Position numbers and translations under genes: made by a program. The notes beneath the pieces are model-generated. The model ran no database searches. It saw only the letters and a program-made list of their open reading frames with translations, and had not been told where the DNA came from. 55,681 nt of DNA from Candidatus Cloacimonadaceae bacterium (lineage in GTDB: Bacteria > Cloacimonadota > Cloacimonadia > Cloacimonadales > Cloacimonadaceae), in the NCBI GenBank assembly GCA_030693415.1, contig JAUYAR010000037.1, positions 1-55,681 on the forward strand, given 5' to 3'. Shown here one piece after another: positions 16,991-25,734 of this stretch (position 1 is its first letter; every line of letters begins with the position of its first letter).

Positions 16991-17928
16991 GATTCCCCCA
17001 TGATCTTTTCCGCTGCCCTCAACTTGGCGCTGCGGGAGCGTTTGTTGGTTAAAACTTCGTTTTCGTCCGCGCAGAGCGGGTTCTTGGTCAATATTTTTAG
17101 GCTGCGTTTGTGTCCGCAGATGCATTTGAGTGCCTGCGGAGGGCATTTACAATCCAGCGCGGCATCGCGAAAAATGTTCTTTACGATTCTGTCCTCAAGG
17201 GAGTGATAGCTCATGACCACGATCCTGCCTCCGGGCGAGAGCAGATGGATCGCGTCCGTCAATGCGGGGCTGAGGACTTCCAATTCACGGTTCACATGGA
17301 TGCGTAGGCTTTGAAAGATGCGCGCCTTGGTCTTGAGCGATTCCTTGCTCCCTATTCCAGCGACGGATTCGATCACGCGGGCAAGCTCTGTGGTGCTTTT
17401 GATCTCTTTTGCGGAGCGATAGGTCTCTATCGCTCTGGCGATTCTGCCGGAGTGCTTTTCTTCACTATAGTTCCAGAAAATGTGGGTCAATTCGCGCACC
17501 GGAAGTTTGTTCACTGCGTCGAAGGCGCTGGTCTCCTGTTCGCGGTTCATGCGCATATCCAATTCCGCGTCGGTGTCAAAGCTGAAACCCCGTCTGCCAT
17601 TGTCCAATTGATGGGAGGAAACTCCCAGGTCAAAGAGTATTCCGTCGATGGAGGGGATCTTTCTCAGTGCCAGTTCGCTGCGTAGGTTTTGGAAATTGGC
17701 ATGGATAAATTCCACCCTAGCCCGATGGGCTTGTAGTGTGGTATGGGCATGCTCGATGGCTTCGATATCCTGATCAAAAGCAAAGAGCCGGATCGAAGGC
17801 TCGTGATCAAACATCGCCGAGCTGTGTCCACCACCGCCCAGAGTGGCATCAACATAGATCCCGGCAGGCACGAGCCTGAGATACTCCACGCACTTGTCTG
17901 CCATCACGGGTTGGTGGTATTTGCTCAT
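16987..17928 (-). CDS. rsmH: 16S rRNA (cytosine1402-N4)-methyltransferase RsmH (MraW)
   Basis: SAM-dependent methyltransferase acting on the ribosomal decoding centre. 313 residues, a normal length. The SAM-binding motif VDATLGGGGHS lies near residue 28, followed by FDQD and by GILFDLGVSSHQLD; the C-terminal SYHSLEDRIVKN is typical. A cysteine-rich stretch (CKCPPQALKCICGHK) precedes the C-terminus. It begins two bases after mraZ. Confidence 0.97.
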   Translation of the reverse strand: MSKYHQPVMADKCVEYLRLVPAGIYVDATLGGGGHSSAMFDHEPSIRLFAFDQDIEAIEHAHTTLQAHRARVEFIHANFQNLRSELALRKIPSIDGILFDLGVSSHQLDNGRRGFSFDTDAELDMRMNREQETSAFDAVNKLPVRELTHIFWNYSEEKHSGRIARAIETYRSAKEIKSTTELARVIESVAGIGSKESLKTKARIFQSLRIHVNRELEVLSPALTDAIHLLSPGGRIVVMSYHSLEDRIVKNIFRDAALDCKCPPQALKCICGHKRSLKILTKNPLCADENEVLTNKRSRSAKLRAAEKIMGES

Positions 17929-17930
17929 AA

Positions 17931-18368
17931 TTACTGATAGTGTTTGGTGCTAAATTTCTTGCGGTGAATGTCTTTCTTGTCTCTGAGGACTTCCTGGAAT
18001 TCCTCAGGATTCCACAAGGTGATATAGTGCAGCTCGCCTTTGATGATCACTTTGTCCGTGATATTGGCATCGATAAGGAGTTGCTCGTAGATGCGAATCC
18101 TACCTGGTCCCTCAAGTTCCTGCTCTGTCATCGCAAAATCTATCATCTGGGTGCGCAATTCCTGGTCTTCCTCACCTCCAGTGGCGAGACGCTCCAACCT
18201 ACTGTACCAGCAATCCAGCGGATAGATCGCGATAGTGTTATTTGGTCCCAAAGTCACCACCACGGTCCGGTTTGCTTCCGCGGCAAATTTCTTCTTGAAA
18301 GCCGCGGGAATGATCACGCGCTGTTTGTGGACGGAGTTTTCAAAGTATCCGGTAAACTGACCTGACAT
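17931..18368 (-). CDS. mraZ: Transcriptional regulator MraZ
   Basis: First gene of the dcw operon. 145 residues with two SpoVT/AbrB-like repeats: FENSVHKQRVIIPAAFKKKF (about 9-28) and GPGRIRIYEQLLIDANI (about 91-107), each with the usual basic-G-R-I/V-x-IP pattern. MraZ forms ring oligomers and binds direct repeats upstream of its own gene, normally repressing the cluster. Two exact 10-base repeats at 18451-18470 are candidates for such sites. Confidence 0.96.
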   Translation of the reverse strand: MSGQFTGYFENSVHKQRVIIPAAFKKKFAAEANRTVVVTLGPNNTIAIYPLDCWYSRLERLATGGEEDQELRTQMIDFAMTEQELEGPGRIRIYEQLLIDANITDKVIIKGELHYITLWNPEEFQEVLRDKKDIHRKKFSTKHYQ

Positions 18369-18450
18369 ACTGACGACCTTTAATTTTCATTTAGTCCCTT
18401 TTTTCTATAACTTCAATACTATCGATAACATAATCAACGCTATAACTGAG

Positions 18451-18470
18451 TTTTTTTGACTTTTTTTGAC
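18451..18470. promoter_or_regulatory. Candidate MraZ operator: two exact 10-base direct repeats
   Basis: TTTTTTTGAC occurs twice in tandem, 83 to 102 bases before the mraZ start. On the operon strand this reads GTCAAAAAAA twice. MraZ boxes in other bacteria are short direct repeats with a 10-base period (TGGG-type in enterobacteria, AAAGTG-type in Mycoplasma), so the spacing fits; the sequence fits only loosely. No clear -35/-10 pair could be fixed beside it. Confidence 0.45.
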
Positions 18471-18538
18471 ATATTCTGAGATACTGTGGTGCTTATATGA
18501 CATACCATGTTTTATGTCAAGCACAAAATGATTTTTTT

Positions 18539-18679
18539 TCATTTTTTTTGAGATTTCTTGAATTTTCTCGGTTCTGAATCGCCGGTATCCCCGTCTACGA
18601 AGGCTTTTTCGCCAACGCCAAGTTTGACAAATAATGATGACATATCTGGTAAAATCCCAGATTCCACACCCTCATTCAT
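18539..18679 (-). pseudogene. Possible gene remnant, unknown
   Basis: A 46-codon minus-strand frame (starts MNEGVESGILPDMSSLFVKL, ends in a basic tail SEPRKFKKSQKK). Its composition is protein-like at the C-terminal end, but the frame upstream runs into the REP-like hairpins at 18731-18901 and there is no ribosome binding site. It may be the tail of a gene broken by these repeats. I do not recognise it and it may not be a gene. Confidence 0.2.
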
Positions 18680-18730
18680 ACACAATAGTTTTGCAAAGTG
18701 CAAAATCACATGAAACGCTACCTCATGGAA

Positions 18731-18901
18731 CGCCGACGTCCCCGTCGGCGACAGCAGCAATGAACCTGACACATCCACCAATTTCGTAAACCGATCCACA
18801 AATCTGTTGCTGATCCACAATCTGTAACTGATCCTGCGGACCCGAACCGACGGGGACGTCGGTAGTTCCATAATCATGGAGCGCCGACGTCCCCGTCGGC
18901 G
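18731..18901. repeat. REP-like hairpins, family A, three copies
   Basis: Three short palindromes: CGCCGACG-TCCC-CGTCGGCG at 18731-18750 and 18882-18901, and the opposite orientation ACCGACG-GGGA-CGTCGGT at 18846-18863. Each forms a 7- to 8-base-pair stem with a 4-base loop. Opposite-facing pairs resemble the BIME arrangement of REP elements. Three more copies lie at 31933-32114. Confidence 0.85.
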
Positions 18902-19005
18902 ACAGCAGCGATGAACCTGCCAGATATGCTCAAATTGAGTACTTTTTCATCATGCTCCAACATCTAAAAGATATAAATCCGCGTAGAGCTGGATTTTGCC
19001 TATAT

Positions 19006-19115
19006 AAAAAAAAAGAGCCGCGGACGCGGCTCTTGCGGGTAGTGACCGGACAGGTTATCCTGCTTCCTCGATCGTTCCCATCCTTCTCAGTGGGCAGGCA
19101 CTCAGGATGGTTCAC
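19006..19115 (-). ncRNA. Small RNA gene, copy 1 (about 110 nt, unknown family)
   Basis: A transcript starting at GTGAACC is predicted from a promoter 6 bases upstream and a strong terminator at its end. Stem 1 is CCATCC/GGATGG and encloses stem 2, AGTG/CACT; both are conserved with copy 2, while the loops differ. The middle can form CAGG-ATAA-CCTG. The terminator (arms 19015-19021 and 19026-19032, loop 4) is followed by nine T residues. There is no gene in the same direction for about 640 bases, so it is not an obvious riboswitch. It does not match RNAs I know (6S, SRP, tmRNA, RNase P, common riboswitches). Confidence 0.7.
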
Positions 19116-19122
19116 GTTTCAC

Positions 19123-19150
19123 ATTAAAATCAGCTTCCCTTTTTTGGCAA
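19123..19150 (-). promoter_or_regulatory. Promoter of small RNA copy 1
   Basis: Minus-strand TTGCCA (19145-19150), 16-base spacer, TTTAAT (19123-19128), then 6 bases to the conserved CGTGAACC. Copy 2 has the same 16-base spacer and the same 6-base distance with different spacer sequence. Confidence 0.7.
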
Positions 19151-19300
19151 GTTCTTTTTCATCTCTTCTATCACCCTATCGGCTAATATGGCAATATAAT
19201 GAGATACATCTTTGTGAGACGCGATACCTTTACAGTGGAAGGTTTTATTATTGCCGGATATCCTTGCGTTGGAATGGTAGAGTACGATAGTGCAGGCATG

Positions 19301-19325
19301 AAAAAGGAGCTGCCGAAGCAGCTCC
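19301..19325 (-). terminator. Rho-independent terminator after the subtilisin gene
   Basis: Perfect 8-base-pair stem GGAGCTGC/GCAGCTCC with tetraloop CGAA (plus-strand view; TTCG in the RNA), followed by five T on the minus strand, 9 bases after the stop codon. Confidence 0.92.
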
Positions 19326-19333
19326 TTTTGATA

Positions 19334-22300
19334 TTATTTGGACAAAAGCATCTTTCGGATGGAGGCATAATCCCCGCTACGGAATCTGTAATAGTAGATG
19401 CCGCTGGCAAGAGCTCTGCCGCCAGAGTCTCTACCGTCAAAGTTTATCAGGTAGTGCCCAGGGCTTTCGTGAATTCTTTCATAGGAGCGCAGCTTCTGAC
19501 CACGGACGTTGAAGATATCAAGGCTGACATATCCAGCTTTGTGGATGCTGTATCCGATCGTTGTATTGGGATTGAAGGGATTGGGATAGGCTTGCCTTAC
19601 TTCGGTGACCAAAGGGATATTTGGGATGCCGTTATCAGTGGAGGCAGTAGTTATATGGATCGGTCCATGATACTGTGTCCAGCCGTCCATGTCCATGCTT
19701 TGCAGCCAATAGTAATAGATTGTTCCCGCTTCGGTTTCGCTGTCCGTGAAGCTATAGCTTTGCTGCTGGGAGGTGTTGGTAGCGAGGATCAGCGGAGAAA
19801 CCATGATCGCTGAATCGAGTTGATCGCTATCGTGCCTGTGCAGATAATAGCCCAAGGCGCCGCTTTCCGTCTGAGTGACCCAATCCAGCCGCACGTAGTT
19901 CTGGTTGCTGAGTACCGCGTTAAAGGAAGATAGCGTCACTGGGAGTGTGCTGTCCTGGTTGTTTGGAAACGCGAGGATCAGGTATTCACCCGCTTTCGCG
20001 GTAGGGATGGTGATGGCGAGCGAACTGTTTGTCCACGAACCGGTGTTGGTGATCAGGTTCCAGCCCCCGCCTTCTCCGAGGAGGTAGGCAATCCTGTTCG
20101 GCACAAAACCCAGGTTGTGGATCACGTTGATCGTGCTGCCGGCAAAGCTCCCTCCATAGAAACTGAGGCAAAGCCCTGCCTCCGGCAGATTTACTTCCGG
20201 TGGCGCGTAGGATGTTTTGACGATGATGAAATCAATATCACCGCTCAGATTTGTTACCGTGATCTGTGGAGATAAAGGATTGGACTGAGGATCATTGACA
20301 GGTGGTGGGGAGACAGAGACTGATTGATTGATTACCACTGCCGCGTCGCTCTGAGAGCCAATGATGACCCTGATGTTATCCACGGCAATTGGAGGTTGAG
20401 TCCCTGCGCTATTGTCGTTGAACCAGGTAAAAACGAGACGTTTTGTTTGTCCCGAAGGTGCTGTCCCCAGGTCGATGGTGTCTTCCTGCCAGGTGTTGTT
20501 CAAATTGTAGAGAGTGCCGATCTGCCCCGATCCAAGCTGAGTTCCGGCTACGGGAGCAATCGAAGGATCGACGAGATAGACCTTCATTCCGTCAAGAGTG
20601 GTTTGTCCGTTGCCTTTCCAGGCAAAGCGAAGCTTGAAACCTTCGGTCGAGGAGGGAAAAACGATGCGCTGATATAAATGGGATACCGATGCATTGGTCA
20701 AAGAGTATGCATTGGAGGTTCCAGCGTTGTTGCTGATATATGCGGACTTGATGCCGGTGTGAGAAATTGCATTTCCGGTCTCCCATATATTGGTCTGTGT
20801 GCCGTTCACGGTTTTCCACCCGTTCCATCCAGCTTCAAAGCCTTCTGCGAAGGGTGCTGTCAGATCCCCTTGATAAAGTGGAAACGTGATATGATCGATC
20901 CAGGCACGATCGCTATTTGAAGAAACGGTGCCATCCTTGGAATATGTCCAGCTAAAAGTCCTGGCCCCTGCTGAAACCGCATAGCTTTGCATCGCCCATA
21001 GCCCGGCGCCGGACCATTGCCCTTGCTGGATTCCGTCGATAAAGAACCGGAGATAATCATAGCTTGCTTCGGAGGAAACTCTTTGATAGAAAGTAATGTT
21101 GCCCGCCTGAGCTACATCAAGCTGGATGGATAAGGATGAGCTCTGATTGTGGGTGATCGCTCCCGAGCCGGCTGCATAGTTTCCATAGTATTTTTCCACG
21201 GTTTGGGTTGTCCATGGTAGATTGCCGGAATGTGTCCAGTCCAATGTATTGAAATTGTTTGTTTCAAATCCCTCGTCGGCGGGATATAGCAAATTGACGA
21301 TGATCTGAGCAGCAGTTATGTTATTGTCATTATCGATCGCCTTTGCCACGATCGTATGATTTCCCAAGCTTGCTCCGCCGCTGTTCCAAAACCATGAATA
21401 GGGGGCGGAGTAATCGATAAAAACCGGTGTCGGCGAAGCATCGAGATAGAACTCGACCCTTACGACACTCCCCGGAGCGGGATCCTGTGCATTGACCAAG
21501 ACATTGATCTGATCACCGATGATGAGCTTTTCGCCGGTGAGCGGTTGGGTGATTACACACGTCGGAGGGTTTAACTCGATCAATGTCAGCGCCGCGTTTG
21601 CGTTGATCATGCCATATCCTGTGAAGCGATCCCATCCTGCACCGCCATCGATGGTCATATCCGTGGCGGAACTTGTGAGCACTGAACGAATCTGGGCAGG
21701 AGTGAGTGACGGAGACTGAGATTTGAGCAATGCGGCGACTCCGGCAACGTATGGCGTGGCGCAGGATGTGCCATTGAACCACATATAATAATCCGTGGTG
21801 GAATATCCCGTCGCACCTGAAATATCGGTGGTGGGGAGAATCGTGGGAGCGGTGATATCCACCGATGCCCGATGATCCTGAGGTTCGGACGTTTTACAGT
21901 AGATCGATCCCCACCATGTTTCACCGTCGGATGAAGTATAGCTCTTTCTCTGTGCAGTGGGACTGGCAGCCGCGACACTGATCACGTTGGGGTGATTGGC
22001 GGGATAGTTCACAAAATCCTGAGTCGTGTTTGAGGAGCTATAGTTTCCGGTTGCGGCAAAAATACACACACCCTGATTGTAGGCATAGGCGATGGCATTG
22101 TCCGTAGCGGAATCGTATCCGTAGGAAACATAGGCGCCCAGACTGAGGCTGACGATGTGGGCACCGTTGTTTGCCGCGTAGGTGATCGCGTTGGCTATCG
22201 CGGTAAAAGTCATTGTCCCTGCTGAGTTTGCCACCTTCAAGGGCATGACGCTGCTGCCACCGGCAATTCCAGTAACGCCGAGACTGTTGTTTGCCCTTGC

Positions 22301-23029
22301 CGCTGCCACTCCGGCACACGCGGTTCCATGTCCCTTTTGGGAACTGTCGTCCATCGGATTATTGTCGTTATCCCCAAAATCGTATCCAGTCACCAGGCGC
22401 AAATCGAGATGCGCGGTATCCACACCGGTATCTATAATAGCGATGATGACCGCGGCGCTGCCATATCCCTGTGATTTGTCCCAGGCAAGCTGTGCGCGGC
22501 TGTCAAACCCGATCGTTCCCACTCCGGGACCGGAATGGCTGCCGCTTTGATACACGGGAAGCTGCGCGGTGTTGTTGTGTCCCCAGTTATTTGGGTAAAA
22601 CGTATCGTTTGGAACCGCAGTGCTATAGGCAAGGTATTCCAAAATGGCGTCCTCGACATAGCGGTTGGCTTTGAAGGACGCAATTGCAGCTGCGACATCT
22701 GCTTTTCCATCCAACAGGATGACGAACCAGCGGTCAAAACCGGTGTTCGATTCCCAAGTTTGGTCATCTACTCTGCGATGGGCACGAATGATCCTTCTGC
22801 CGCTATAGCGGGCGAAAAGCTGATCCAGTTCGTTGATTCCAAAGCTGCCGGCTTCAGCGTAGAGCCCTTGCGGAAGCGAAGTTCTTAGGATGGCATCGGA
22901 GCTGAGTTTGATCTTGATTCTGTCTTGGGCAAAAAGCGGTTTCTCTATATTTTCACCCGGTAGCGCGTCTGCGCAGAGTAAACCAAAGGTGAAGAATATA
23001 GTCACAAGTAATAATAGTGTCGTTTTCAT
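19334..23029 (-). CDS. Secreted subtilisin-like (S8) protease with C-terminal sorting domain
   Basis: 1231 residues. A signal peptide (about 1-21) precedes a propeptide-like region to about 140. The S8 catalytic domain shows Asp200 (IAIIDTGVDTAHLD), His234 (GHGTACAGV) and Ser422 (NGTSCATPYVAG). An Ig-like domain (about 475-575) and two beta-sandwich modules follow, each beginning with an aromatic GFE motif. The last 90 residues (AYPNPFNPNTTIGYSIHKAG, ending RKMLLSK) are the FlgD-like / Por-type tail that directs proteins to a type IX-like exporter in FCB bacteria. Probably exported to the cell surface or medium for protein digestion. Single gene with its own terminator. Confidence 0.95.
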   Translation of the reverse strand: MKTTLLLLVTIFFTFGLLCADALPGENIEKPLFAQDRIKIKLSSDAILRTSLPQGLYAEAGSFGINELDQLFARYSGRRIIRAHRRVDDQTWESNTGFDRWFVILLDGKADVAAAIASFKANRYVEDAILEYLAYSTAVPNDTFYPNNWGHNNTAQLPVYQSGSHSGPGVGTIGFDSRAQLAWDKSQGYGSAAVIIAIIDTGVDTAHLDLRLVTGYDFGDNDNNPMDDSSQKGHGTACAGVAAARANNSLGVTGIAGGSSVMPLKVANSAGTMTFTAIANAITYAANNGAHIVSLSLGAYVSYGYDSATDNAIAYAYNQGVCIFAATGNYSSSNTTQDFVNYPANHPNVISVAAASPTAQRKSYTSSDGETWWGSIYCKTSEPQDHRASVDITAPTILPTTDISGATGYSTTDYYMWFNGTSCATPYVAGVAALLKSQSPSLTPAQIRSVLTSSATDMTIDGGAGWDRFTGYGMINANAALTLIELNPPTCVITQPLTGEKLIIGDQINVLVNAQDPAPGSVVRVEFYLDASPTPVFIDYSAPYSWFWNSGGASLGNHTIVAKAIDNDNNITAAQIIVNLLYPADEGFETNNFNTLDWTHSGNLPWTTQTVEKYYGNYAAGSGAITHNQSSSLSIQLDVAQAGNITFYQRVSSEASYDYLRFFIDGIQQGQWSGAGLWAMQSYAVSAGARTFSWTYSKDGTVSSNSDRAWIDHITFPLYQGDLTAPFAEGFEAGWNGWKTVNGTQTNIWETGNAISHTGIKSAYISNNAGTSNAYSLTNASVSHLYQRIVFPSSTEGFKLRFAWKGNGQTTLDGMKVYLVDPSIAPVAGTQLGSGQIGTLYNLNNTWQEDTIDLGTAPSGQTKRLVFTWFNDNSAGTQPPIAVDNIRVIIGSQSDAAVVINQSVSVSPPPVNDPQSNPLSPQITVTNLSGDIDFIIVKTSYAPPEVNLPEAGLCLSFYGGSFAGSTINVIHNLGFVPNRIAYLLGEGGGWNLITNTGSWTNSSLAITIPTAKAGEYLILAFPNNQDSTLPVTLSSFNAVLSNQNYVRLDWVTQTESGALGYYLHRHDSDQLDSAIMVSPLILATNTSQQQSYSFTDSETEAGTIYYYWLQSMDMDGWTQYHGPIHITTASTDNGIPNIPLVTEVRQAYPNPFNPNTTIGYSIHKAGYVSLDIFNVRGQKLRSYERIHESPGHYLINFDGRDSGGRALASGIYYYRFRSGDYASIRKMLLSK

Positions 23030-23141
23030 GGCAGATCCTTCATGGGTATCAATTATTCTTTAAATGGGAGGAAATTAGGGAGGGGGATATTTGTCAACCA
23101 CAAAGTTCAAACAATGTTGTTTTTGTGGGTAAAAGATGTAG

Positions 23142-23161
23142 CGCAGCATGCCGATGCTGCG
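23142..23161. repeat. REP-like hairpin, family B, copy 1
   Basis: CGCAGCAT-GCCG-ATGCTGCG, 8-base-pair perfect stem with a 4-base loop, preceded by GTAG. The inverted copy with the same GTAG context lies at 32787-32806; a relative lies at 43196-43215. It sits between the divergent subtilisin and TetR genes. Confidence 0.8.
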
Positions 23162-23163
23162 AA

Positions 23164-23217
23164 GGTGGAAAGGTGGAACGCCGAATCTCATCTCTCTCCT
23201 CTTCCACCTTTCCATCC
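23164..23217. repeat. Dispersed inverted-repeat element, family C, copy 1
   Basis: Arms GGAAAGGTGGAA (23167-23178) and TTCCACCTTTCC (23202-23213), exact over 12 bases, enclose a GAGAGATGAGATTC-type centre on the minus strand. A diverged copy, with GAGATGGGTT in the centre and one decayed arm, is at 55319-55376. Confidence 0.65.
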
Positions 23218-23301
23218 TCACATTCAAGATAAATCCTTGACAATAATCATGGATGAGAGAGTTGTGTTTCAGAGAGCAAAATGATTTCGAGAGGAAGTGG
23301 A

Positions 23302-23913
23302 ATGAACATGTATCCCAAACCCCGCAAAAAATCCGTCCTGCCGGTAGATTACAGGAATAAGATACTGGTTGCGGCGATTAAGGTCTTTGCCCAGAAGGGC
23401 TTTGTAGCCAGCACGATGTCCGATGTCTCGATTCACGCCAAGGTCGGCATCGGAACGCCTTACAACTATTTCCGCAACAAGGACGACCTCCTTCTTCAAT
23501 GTATGAAAAAAACCATAGAGGACGAGATTCATCAGATCAAAGACCTTAGCAGCAATGTTCCGGACCCCGTGGATAAGCTGCAAACCTTTTTCCAAAAACA
23601 CACCGAACTGATGATGAGCAAGCCCTATATCGCCAGGTTTCTTGTGGTGGAGCTGCGCCAAAGCGAAGGTTTTTACAAACGCAACCCAAGCTACAATCCG
23701 ATGAACTATTACCTGGACTATGTGCGCGGAATCTGCAAAGAAGCAATGGAAACCGGACGTATCCGCACCGTCGATCCCGACGCCTTGTCCTATATGATCA
23801 TCGGTGCGATGGATATGATCCTCACCCAGTGGTTGATCAGCGGCAAGACCATGGACATGATGCCTTTGACCGGTAAGATCCGTAATATCATCGAAAACGG
23901 GCTCTTGCAATAG
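23302..23913 (+). CDS. TetR/AcrR family transcriptional regulator
   Basis: 203 residues from ATG 23302, which has the AGAGGAAG site at a good distance; an upstream in-frame ATG at 23281 has none. The N-terminal helix-turn-helix (ILVAAIKVFAQKGFVASTMSDVSIHAKVGIGTPYNYFRNKDDLL) is typical of TetR regulators. The C-terminal domain resembles those of fatty-acid regulators of the FadR/YsiA type in layout, but the ligand cannot be read from sequence. One base separates it from the next gene, so it probably controls its own operon with the downstream outer-membrane-type protein. Confidence 0.92.
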   Translation: MNMYPKPRKKSVLPVDYRNKILVAAIKVFAQKGFVASTMSDVSIHAKVGIGTPYNYFRNKDDLLLQCMKKTIEDEIHQIKDLSSNVPDPVDKLQTFFQKHTELMMSKPYIARFLVVELRQSEGFYKRNPSYNPMNYYLDYVRGICKEAMETGRIRTVDPDALSYMIIGAMDMILTQWLISGKTMDMMPLTGKIRNIIENGLLQ

Positions 23914-23914
23914 G

Positions 23915-24964
23915 ATGCATAATCCTCGCTCGCTTGAGTCTTTCACGATTTCGACATTAGGGCTGAGCACCTCTGTTCTCCTACTGATGTGCATAGCCGC
24001 GAGTGTGTTAGGGGCGGTGGACATCCCTGTCTTCGTCTCTTTTGATTCTGATAACCGGGTGGATTGGTTCTATGAACGCGAGGAAAAGCAAGTAAGCTGG
24101 GACGAAAAGTATCTGCTCCGTTTCGGCATCGACGATCTGAAGCACAAACAGCTCGGTTTTGATCTCGGCATGATAACCAGCGCCAATTTCATCGAACAGC
24201 AGGTTCTCCTCGATCACATCCGTTTGTCCTACATGGAGGGCAAACACAAACTGGAAGCGGCAAGCGAGGTTATCGGTTTCGGCGAGGATTACATCCTGCA
24301 GGATCTGCTCTTGACCGACCCCCGCTTTGACGGATTTCTCTTTCGGGAAATGCGGTGGAATGGACTGTGCTATTCATTTTCCCGCAATTATCTGGAAACG
24401 GGAATCGGCATCGGGGGTAACATCCACAACCAGGCAAGCGCCAAAGCGCAGCTAATCTTGAGCTTGCATAGATTGCAACTACGCCTTGCCGCGCGCACTG
24501 AAACATTTGATTCCCATCACTACGAACCAGCTTTCACGTTATCCTTGGGAGCCGATATCGATATTAAGCGGATTCGATACAAGACGGATACGGTATATAG
24601 CGGCATCTGGTTCTTCAAATCCGGCGAACCAAAGGAATTGTATCACATCAGCCAGATTGATCTGCCATTGAAGGAAAACAACTGCCTCTACAGCGGAATC
24701 GTTTATGAAGACATAGACATCTATTCAAGCCAAAACGTGGAGCTGTTTTTGGGGGGAAAGGCATACTTTGGCAGACTCGGCATCATTCCCTGGTTTGATC
24801 TCAGACAACTCACGGACGACCAAATCCTCAGCGCCAATCTCAGATGCGACTGGCAATTTTATCCCTCCGGCAGGATCGGTATCTATCTGAAACATCTGGA
24901 CGTATCCAATGGAACAAAGCATGCGACGATCGGTCTGCAAAGCTCGCTGCGCTTTGATTTTTAG
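23915..24964 (+). CDS. Probable outer membrane beta-barrel protein, unknown function
   Basis: 349 residues. A hydrophobic segment at about 14-34 ending in A-S-V-L-G-A looks like a signal peptide. The rest consists of alternating amphipathic strands (for example YLETGIGIGG, AQLILSLHRLQLRLAARTE, RIGIYLKHLD) and ends in an aromatic residue (SSLRFDF), a hallmark of BAM-inserted barrels. I recognise no named family. It follows the TetR gene by one base and overlaps the deacetylase gene, so the three probably share a transcript. Confidence 0.6.
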   Translation: MHNPRSLESFTISTLGLSTSVLLLMCIAASVLGAVDIPVFVSFDSDNRVDWFYEREEKQVSWDEKYLLRFGIDDLKHKQLGFDLGMITSANFIEQQVLLDHIRLSYMEGKHKLEAASEVIGFGEDYILQDLLLTDPRFDGFLFREMRWNGLCYSFSRNYLETGIGIGGNIHNQASAKAQLILSLHRLQLRLAARTETFDSHHYEPAFTLSLGADIDIKRIRYKTDTVYSGIWFFKSGEPKELYHISQIDLPLKENNCLYSGIVYEDIDIYSSQNVELFLGGKAYFGRLGIIPWFDLRQLTDDQILSANLRCDWQFYPSGRIGIYLKHLDVSNGTKHATIGLQSSLRFDF

Positions 24965-25664
24965 CCTGCTGCTGTGCTTGGCAGGTTGCAGATTCATTTC
25001 CGAGGAAAGAGCAAAAAGTCCGATTATCGTCTTCACTTTTGATGACGCGCATGTCAGCATTATTCGGCATGGGTTTCCGATCCTGAGCGAATATGGCTTC
25101 CGCGGCACGAACTTTGTGAATTCCGGCAGGATCGGCAATCCCAACCGCATGACCTGGGATGATTTGCGGACTCTCGAACACATCTATGGATGGGAAACAG
25201 GCGGGCACACCATGAACCACGAAGATCTGCCGGAAATCAGCTTTGCCGAAGCGGAGACCACCATCAGGGACGACTATCGCAACCTCGTTCAAAATGAATT
25301 GAATCCGCGTTCCTTCGCACTTCCCAAGGGAGCATGCCCACAGGAATACTATCAGATCATTCTGCGCTACTACAAAAATATCCGCAATAGCAGCGACTTT
25401 GCCATGCAGGCTCCGGTGAACCGTCTGGCATTGGGATATCTGCCTTTCCTGGGCGAGTGGACGGCGGCGCAAATCAAAGATCGGATTATGCGCGGTATCG
25501 CCAACCGCGAAAGCATCATCATCATCGGATTTCATCACATCGAAACTCCGGATGCGCCCACCTATGATAATTGTCCCACGAGCGAATTGCGGGAAATCAT
25601 GCGTTTTGTGAGTGAAAGAGGCTTGCGCGTGCTGCCTCTGGCGGAAGCGATCGAAGAATTGTGA
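24909..25664 (+). CDS. Polysaccharide deacetylase (NodB-type) lipoprotein
   Basis: 251 residues. The signal sequence ends in the lipobox LAGC (cysteine about residue 27), so it should be a membrane-anchored lipoprotein. The NodB homology domain shows TFDDAHVS near residue 44, the metal-binding H-T-M-N-H pattern (GGHTMNHEDLP) and a late IGFHHIE motif. Likely removes acyl groups from surface or cell-wall sugars. The start overlaps the preceding gene by 56 bases; ATG 24921 is an alternative. Confidence 0.85.
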   Translation: MEQSMRRSVCKARCALIFSLLLCLAGCRFISEERAKSPIIVFTFDDAHVSIIRHGFPILSEYGFRGTNFVNSGRIGNPNRMTWDDLRTLEHIYGWETGGHTMNHEDLPEISFAEAETTIRDDYRNLVQNELNPRSFALPKGACPQEYYQIILRYYKNIRNSSDFAMQAPVNRLALGYLPFLGEWTAAQIKDRIMRGIANRESIIIIGFHHIETPDAPTYDNCPTSELREIMRFVSERGLRVLPLAEAIEEL

Positions 25665-25734
25665 AGATTTTACTTGTCAAATGACCTTCATCTAAAAAAG
25701 CTGGAATAATCAGAATAATACTATAGAGGATACA

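Larger units (their letters stand above)
18708..19150. repeat. Duplicated intergenic module, copy 1
   Basis: About 440 bases that recur at 31923-32397 in the same orientation. Shared parts, in order on the plus strand: ATGAAACGCTAC..CATGGAACG, REP-like hairpins, CACATCCACCAATTT..GTAAACC, a stretch that could encode IMLQHLK(D/E)IN, GGATTTTGCCTATATAAA, a terminator hairpin, and the RNA gene with its promoter. The order of hairpins differs a little between copies. It fills the gap between mraZ and the subtilisin gene. Confidence 0.85.

Noticed and set aside
18680-18877. Upstream part of the 112-codon minus-strand frame at 18539-18877
   Set aside because: This part is made of the REP-like hairpin module and reflects repeat DNA, not a protein.
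19006-19115. TPP or other riboswitch reading of the small RNA
   Set aside because: A CTGAGA string appears only in copy 1, no thiamine-type second half is present, and no gene follows in the same direction.
18952-19290. Plus-strand 112-codon frame across the terminator and RNA gene
   Set aside because: It reads through the terminator hairpin and the small RNA. The peptide past the hairpin is not conserved in copy 2, whereas the RNA features are.
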